Below are positions 58,691 through 64,000 of a stretch of 64,000 nt of DNA, piece by piece. The notes under the pieces were generated by a model. That model searched no databases. It was not told the origin of the DNA and saw nothing but the letters and a program-made list of their open reading frames with translations. The DNA is from Psoroptes ovis (taxonomy: Eukaryota; Arthropoda; Arachnida; Sarcoptiformes; Psoroptidae), in the NCBI GenBank assembly GCA_002943765.1, contig PQWQ01000012.1, forward strand, positions 1-64,000, read 5' to 3'. The stretch's first letter is position 1. Every line of letters begins with the position of its first letter. The translations under genes and the position numbers were made by a program.

Positions 58691-61687
58691 TTAGAGAAGT
58701 ACGGATTTATTATTACCTTGTTCAAGATGATGATAATCATGTTCCTTCTTTGTGCCATTATGATTATTGCTTTCATTTTCCAATGATGATGATTGACAAG
58801 TCGGCTGCTGTTGGGATGGTGATAATGATGATAATGCAGAGAAAGATGATGATAATGTGTGTTGTTGTTGTTGTTGTTGAATTTCATTTTCAACATTCAA
58901 AATCAAATATTCCATCATATCATTTAGAATGAATGATTCTGAGATCATTTGATGATCATATGGTGTAGAATTGGTATGATTATTATTACAGCAAGAAATT
59001 GGTTTCGATGCAGATGTTGTTGATGTTGTCGTTGCTGATGATGACGATGATGAAGAAGCAGAAGAAGATGATCCATCAGAATATATTGAACTTCTCGATG
59101 ATGATGTCGATGAAGAAGAATTTGAAGACGACGATGTAGATGATGATGAAGACGAAGATGCGGAAGATGATGATGATGATGAATTCGATGATGTATTGGT
59201 TGTTGTTGCCGTTTCATCATCATCACCATTTTCATCATTCGATGAATGAATTGAGCAATCACCATCATCATCAACATCATCATCGATATCCAATTCATTA
59301 TCATCGGATACAATACGTATCGAAGTTGCACATGTATTATTTTGATCATTTTTATTATAATCATTACGATTTGGTGATGATATTTGATTGATATATTTTT
59401 CAATTGAATAATACATATCATTTGATAGCTGATAATCCATAAACTGATGATCATCTTGTTGTTGCTGCTGTTGTTGTTGGTGGTGATTATTATGTTGAAC
59501 ATGATAATGACTATGATTTTGTACATAATTTATACAATATTGCAAACTATTATAACGATTATATAATTGTCTTAATAATTTTCGTAATGATTTATTTTCT
59601 TCGAATAATTTTTCATTTATACAACATGATCGACAATGTTTTCTATGATCCACTGTGGTTGTTGTAAATGATGATGATGATGAATTTATAATTAATTCAG
59701 AATCATCATTATTATCATCATCATTATTAATATTTATAATTGATTTTAATCCACTATCACCACCACCACTAATGGTTCCATTGATTGTTTGATTATTATT
59801 ATCATTATTATTCGCAATCACACCACTACAATCACTATTATTTACACCAGCACCACCACTACTATTATTATTATTATTACCATTATCAATATTTTTACTT
59901 GTTAATGATAATTTTGGTGATTTTATAATTAATTTTTTATCAATATTATTCAATTGAATAATTGATGATGATGATGATGGTTTCTGTTTTAAAATTTCTA
60001 ATTCTTTTTCCATCAACAAATATTCTTTCAATAACTCACTTTTAGACATTGAATTCAAACGTTCAGCATGCATTGTATCATATGCTTCATGAAATTGTTG
60101 TTCAAGATAATATGATTCATCTTCAGGTGAACTATAATAATCTTCAGTTATTGACAATGATTGATCATCATTATTATGATTAGTTGAATTTTTTAAATGA
60201 TTATTATCATCATTTTTCATGGTTGTTGTCGATGATGATAGATCGACAATATCATCACGATCTTGTTTTGATTGTCTCATTTGTTGTATTTGTCCACTCA
60301 ACGCTTCCAGATCAATTTCTTTCGAATGTTCATTCATTATAAATTGTGTTGTATTATATGGTGCTAATAGTTGTCCATTTTGTACACAATTACGATGTAA
60401 TCGTGTCACTTCACCTGCATTACATTCAGTCCAACGCATTTGATATTGTTTTTTCAATGATCGTTGTTGCTGTTGTTTTGGATTATTTTGATTATTACCA
60501 TTATTATTATTAGCATTATCATTATTCACATCATTTGGCAGCATATCACCATTCGGATTCGATGATTTTGTCCATTTAAATGAACGTTTTCGGCGTCGTT
60601 TTGATCTTGTACGACATTTTTTATTTTTACCATTTGGTATATTCATGTTGTTGTTGGCGTTGTTATTGTTGTTAAGATTACCATTTTGATTACGATTTGG
60701 ATTACTGTTATTATTACTGCTATGTGAATTCGGTATCGAATTCAACATCATCATTGAATATTTTCTTTTCAATCCATTCATCGTTTTTTTATTTGATGAT
60801 TGTTGATTTTTACCATTAATATTATTAACAGCTTTGGCAGTCATCATCAATTCATTATTATTATTAATCTTAATAAATGAATTCATACATTCACAACATT
60901 TATGATAGAATAATTTCGAATGTATAAATGTTGATTCACTATTACCATTGCTGCTGTTATTATTATGATGATGATTATGATGGTTTGAATGATGATTTGA
61001 ATGAAAATTATTCGAATGTTTCATTAATGTCGATAATATTGGTGAACAATTATTCAATCTTCGATGTATTTGTTGTTGTTGTTGTTGCTGCTGCTGCTGC
61101 TGTGGCAGTTGTTGTTGCGATTGATTATTAAAGTTTCTATGATTGTGATGATGATGATGGTGATTATTATTCATATGATATGGCTGTTGACGATAAGATT
61201 GTTGATGTTGATATTGGCTATTATTATTATTGATTTTCATCATTTTATATGGTGAACGATTATGATGATATTTAAACGATGATATCGTCGTTGATGATGA
61301 TGATGATGATCCATTATTACTTGGATGCTGATCCAAATTTTGATTATTTCGACTCGGTTTCGACTGGGGCAGCAGCTGCTGGTGCTGTAATTGATTATCA
61401 ACCTTATCATTACAATTTTGGCCCAAATCTTGTTGCAGGGGCTGCTGTTGTTGATTGATTGCTGATATTGTCATTGTTGATTGATTCGTTACTGATGTTG
61501 ATGATGATGATGGAACAGGAGAAGATGTTGATTGTTGTTGTTGTTGCTGGTGCAATACGGTTGATGATGAATGTTTTAAATCATTAATTTGATTATTACA
61601 ACTACCACTATTACTATTACTATCTATCGATATCGTTTGTTGTTGTTGTTGTCTGATTATATTTTCGATGTCCATTAGTATTAACAT
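58691..61687 (-). CDS. HEXIM1: HEXIM-type P-TEFb inhibitor, greatly enlarged
   Basis: HEXIM binds 7SK RNA and holds P-TEFb (CDK9-cyclin T) inactive. A single exon of 998 aa; vertebrate HEXIM genes are also intronless but only about 286-359 aa. Diagnostic parts are a basic RNA-binding-type motif at about 355-372 (KKCRTRSKRRRKRSFKW), the CDK9-inhibiting motif LLAPYNTTQFIMNEHSKE at about 440-455, an acidic segment with SPEDES, and the cyclin T-binding coiled coil from about 529 (FHEAYDTMHAERLNSMSK, then ELLKEYLLMEKELEILKQ). A second coil follows near 670-700 (CCINEKLFEENKSLRKLLRQ). Most of the rest is Gln, Asn, Ser, His and Asp runs. The start is the upstream of two close ATGs (61687, 61675). 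Identification is firm; the low-complexity bulk may be mite-specific. Confidence 0.93.
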   Translation of the reverse strand: MLILMDIENIIRQQQQQTISIDSNSNSGSCNNQINDLKHSSSTVLHQQQQQQSTSSPVPSSSSTSVTNQSTMTISAINQQQQPLQQDLGQNCNDKVDNQLQHQQLLPQSKPSRNNQNLDQHPSNNGSSSSSSTTISSFKYHHNRSPYKMMKINNNNSQYQHQQSYRQQPYHMNNNHHHHHHNHRNFNNQSQQQLPQQQQQQQQQQQIHRRLNNCSPILSTLMKHSNNFHSNHHSNHHNHHHNNNSSNGNSESTFIHSKLFYHKCCECMNSFIKINNNNELMMTAKAVNNINGKNQQSSNKKTMNGLKRKYSMMMLNSIPNSHSSNNNSNPNRNQNGNLNNNNNANNNMNIPNGKNKKCRTRSKRRRKRSFKWTKSSNPNGDMLPNDVNNDNANNNNGNNQNNPKQQQQRSLKKQYQMRWTECNAGEVTRLHRNCVQNGQLLAPYNTTQFIMNEHSKEIDLEALSGQIQQMRQSKQDRDDIVDLSSSTTTMKNDDNNHLKNSTNHNNDDQSLSITEDYYSSPEDESYYLEQQFHEAYDTMHAERLNSMSKSELLKEYLLMEKELEILKQKPSSSSSIIQLNNIDKKLIIKSPKLSLTSKNIDNGNNNNNSSGGAGVNNSDCSGVIANNNDNNNQTINGTISGGGDSGLKSIININNDDDNNDDSELIINSSSSSFTTTTVDHRKHCRSCCINEKLFEENKSLRKLLRQLYNRYNSLQYCINYVQNHSHYHVQHNNHHQQQQQQQQDDHQFMDYQLSNDMYYSIEKYINQISSPNRNDYNKNDQNNTCATSIRIVSDDNELDIDDDVDDDGDCSIHSSNDENGDDDETATTTNTSSNSSSSSSSASSSSSSSTSSSSNSSSSTSSSRSSIYSDGSSSSASSSSSSSATTTSTTSASKPISCCNNNHTNSTPYDHQMISESFILNDMMEYLILNVENEIQQQQQQHTLSSSFSALSSLSPSQQQPTCQSSSLENESNNHNGTKKEHDYHHLEQGNNKSVLL

Positions 61688-62411
61688 TTGTGTATATATG
61701 TGTGTGAAAATTTGAATTATTTGTTATAAAATTACGTATTAAATCTTCAGGAAAATGTCAAAATATGTGTTTTTAAATGTGTTCAAATGAATGTAATTTC
61801 TTTGTTTTAAATGTTTGTTTCGTGTAAAATTCAAGTATTCGTAATAATTTAATGTAAAATATATGTGTTTGTATATAAAATATTGGTGTGTGTTTTATAT
61901 AAAATTTGAATGATTATTTTAAATAAAGATAAAATCGAACGAAATTTAAAAGAAAAAAAAATTCGAACGTTTTTACACGCGTTCGATTTGCAAAAAGATT
62001 CGATTTGTTTTTGTATTGTTATGTTTCAAATTAAATTAATTGAATTCAAAATTCAAATCAAATTAAATAATTACAATTTACTTTTGAATCTTTGTCGATT
62101 CATTGATCGATTAAATGATTGACAAGTGTTTTTTGTCCGTTGAAATTAGTTGATATTCGTCAATGCTGATCTTGAAACGTCCAAATAATTGAATTTTTTC
62201 ATTCGAATTGTGCCAGCAACGAATCATAATCAGCTGCTCGATGGATCGATTGAAAATTGTCTTCAAATTTTCTTCACGTGAAATTATATCTTCAAGTTTA
62301 ATTAGAGTTGATTTTCGAGAAGAGATGAGAAGTAAATTTGAGATTCCCAAATATTTTTGAAATATTTTCAAAAAATTTTCAATTTCGCGGTTGATATTTT
62401 GAAAAAAAAAT

Positions 62412-62430
62412 TGACACTAGCGCCACTGAT
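62412..62430 (-). promoter_or_regulatory. AGTGGCGCTAG boundary motif
   Basis: Read on the - strand, ATCAGTGGCGCTAGTGTC is about 725 nt upstream of the HEXIM start and shares the GGCGCTA end with the site at 10616. Confidence 0.3.
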
Positions 62431-63394
62431 GTATATTCACACTTGTATTACGCACAATTTTTGAATATAAAAAAAAATTTTACAGGAAAAATATATGTGA
62501 AGAAAGAAACAACATTAATATATGAATGAATGTATATTGCTCACTCTCTCTCCATGTATGGCTGAACGCGATAAACAACAATAAAATAATACGATTCAAG
62601 TTATTTCAATGTATTAACACAAATTTGAAGGTAAAACAAAAAAAAATGGCAAAGTTTTTTTTTTTGTGGATTGATCAGATATGAAAACTCAATATTCATC
62701 ATTTTAATTCATTACGCGTTCTTGATTTCATGATGGTCTAACATCGAATGACACTGTTTTTTTTCGATTTTAGTGTTTTCGACTTGAAGCACAACGAAAA
62801 AAACTGTTTCATTCTTTCTCTCTCTTTCGTCTGCTGTGTTGTTTTTTTTGATTAAATAACACTCACCAATCGCGTTTTCTGTTTTTGCTGTTTTCAAAGA
62901 GAGCCAGCAACTTTGACCAATGCCGCTAGCTTTTACTCATTTTCTCTACTCATCTCTCTCGAGTAACTCATCTGTATGCTGCTACCTTCGATTGCCAATT
63001 TCAATCATAGTAGTAGCACTACCAAGTGAAGCGCAGATTTTTAATGAGGTAAAAATTATTATCAAACACACACATTCCCTTTTTTTTGTTGTTGTTGTTA
63101 CTCTCAATATTATGCTAAATGTGCAACGAAAAAAAAAAACTGGAAAAAATGAAAAATCCAAGGATATTCACAAACACAAAAAAAAATTTTTTTTTGACAA
63201 CATAATAATTTGCTTGCATATGCTGGATATCCGAAATGATGGTAGTGGTAGTGGTATCAGCGAATGAATTTTCCCATGATAGTAGTAGTGGCATGAATGA
63301 CAGTGGTAGTGGTCAACCACTGTACAATCGAACGCTAGCTCAAAACGTTCCGGACACTTCAAGCGAATGCCGATAGCTCTGTTGAATGAGTGGT

Positions 63395-63421
63395 AAAATG
63401 ACGTATTAGTACGTCAAAAAT
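63395..63421. repeat. Dispersed palindromic repeat, copy 2 (inverted)
   Basis: aaaatgacgtattagtacgt and following bases form the inverted counterpart of 28037-28063, with one mismatch in 27. A further tatcgatacgtcatt occurs 30 nt downstream. Confidence 0.6.
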
Positions 63422-64000
63422 CAATGAATTCGAACCACGAATCGAACGTATCGATACGTCATTCGAAGCTTTTTGGCAAACATTGCATTACATCATTATT
63501 ACTTGAGTGTTTGAGTTTATAGGACAACAATATAAATGTAAAGAAAAAAAAAAGAGCTCAAAATTGGCAAAATAATAATAATAAAAAAAATTTATACAGG
63601 AAAACTGCCGTTATATTTCATTACGAATTATTACTATGAACATAAAAAATTTCAATTGGGTGTGGAAGCTTTTCAATTTTGAGCAATTTCAAGCTGCTCT
63701 TTGCCATTGTAAACAATGGAAATTCATTTGGATTTTTACCAGAAATCAATTCGAAAGAATTTTGGTACAAGCATTTCTTGGAATTTCATTTCTAAAATAT
63801 TAATTAAAATCCAATAATTAATAATTAATAAATTCATTAAAACATGGAAAATCAAAGACTCTAATCACAAAATGCGTATTTCTTTATGTGGTATCTCATA
63901 TTGCAATAATAATGAATGAAAATTTGGAAATCGAAGATATCCTGTAGTTTTTCCTTTATTCATTTCCATTACAAATGTGAATGAAAAGCAAAAAAAAAAA

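Larger units (their letters stand above)
61688..64000. other. HEXIM upstream region and gene-free right end
   Basis: 2.3 kb without a gene I can defend. On the - strand a frame at 62111-62371 encodes up to 86 residues with a normal-looking mix (RKSTLIKLEDIISREENLK) but lacks a good ATG. Other contents are a reverse AGTGGCGCTAG motif (62412-62430), CT-rich tracts near 62540 and 62810-62830, GTA/GTG repeats at 63240-63310 and the second dispersed palindromic repeat. Confidence 0.5.

Noticed and set aside
58945..59526. Long His/Ile/Met-rich frame inside HEXIM
   Set aside because: Alternate-frame shadow of trinucleotide repeats; HEXIM motifs lie in the other frame.
62111..62371. Possible small protein on the - strand upstream of HEXIM
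   Set aside because: The residue mix looks fairly natural, but the frame has no ATG near its start, no recognised family and no clear splice partner. Kept only as a remark in the region entry.

Overview
The window looks like nuclear DNA of an arthropod, most likely an astigmatid mite (a dust-mite or Sarcoptes-like genome). It is very AT-rich. Genes are compact, with GT-AG introns mostly of 50-85 nt, and proteins are loaded with Gln, Asn, Ser and His runs. The gene set is clearly animal (still life, intersectin, integrin-linked kinase, HEXIM, MED7). The species is inferred from style, not shown by a diagnostic sequence.

Layout. 1-6.2 kb is gene-poor and repeat-rich: five short palindromic elements with mariner-like ends plus one decayed mariner (2551-3630). 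6.2-10.6 kb holds an SLC13-type carboxylate transporter and a cytochrome P450, both +. After a 3.1 kb AT-rich gap comes a 12-exon still life/TIAM Rac-GEF (13.7-20.8 kb, +), then a full-length ABCB/P-glycoprotein transporter (22.5-26.8 kb, -). An unrecognised Asn/Gln-rich gene (-) is divergent from intersectin (30.3-38.1 kb, +), which has two alternative 3' ends. Next are an unrecognised multipass membrane protein (-), divergent from a three-finger C2H2 gene (+); MED7 (+), convergent with integrin-linked kinase (-); and AASDH (+), divergent from ILK and carrying a one-base frame break. A 1.7 kb array of 44-nt repeats with higher-order organisation follows AASDH (48.8-50.5 kb). The right third, all on -, holds a second three-finger C2H2 gene related to the first, a secreted RNase T2, an MRG15-like chromo/MRG protein and a very long intronless HEXIM. 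The last 2.3 kb has no gene I can defend.

Functionally the genes are mostly housekeeping: transport and detoxification (SLC13, P450, ABCB), actin and endocytic signalling (SIF, intersectin, ILK), and transcription control (MED7, HEXIM, MRG15, zinc fingers). I see no operon-like system. The signals most worth checking are the alternative intersectin terminal exon, the higher-order satellite, the three families of mariner-like miniature elements, an AGATGG-type motif recurring at gene boundaries, loss of both Na+-site SNT motifs in the SLC13 protein, and the AASDH frame break. Exon boundaries were read by eye from splice sites, frame and family conservation. For every multi-exon gene except AASDH the summed coding length is an exact multiple of three.
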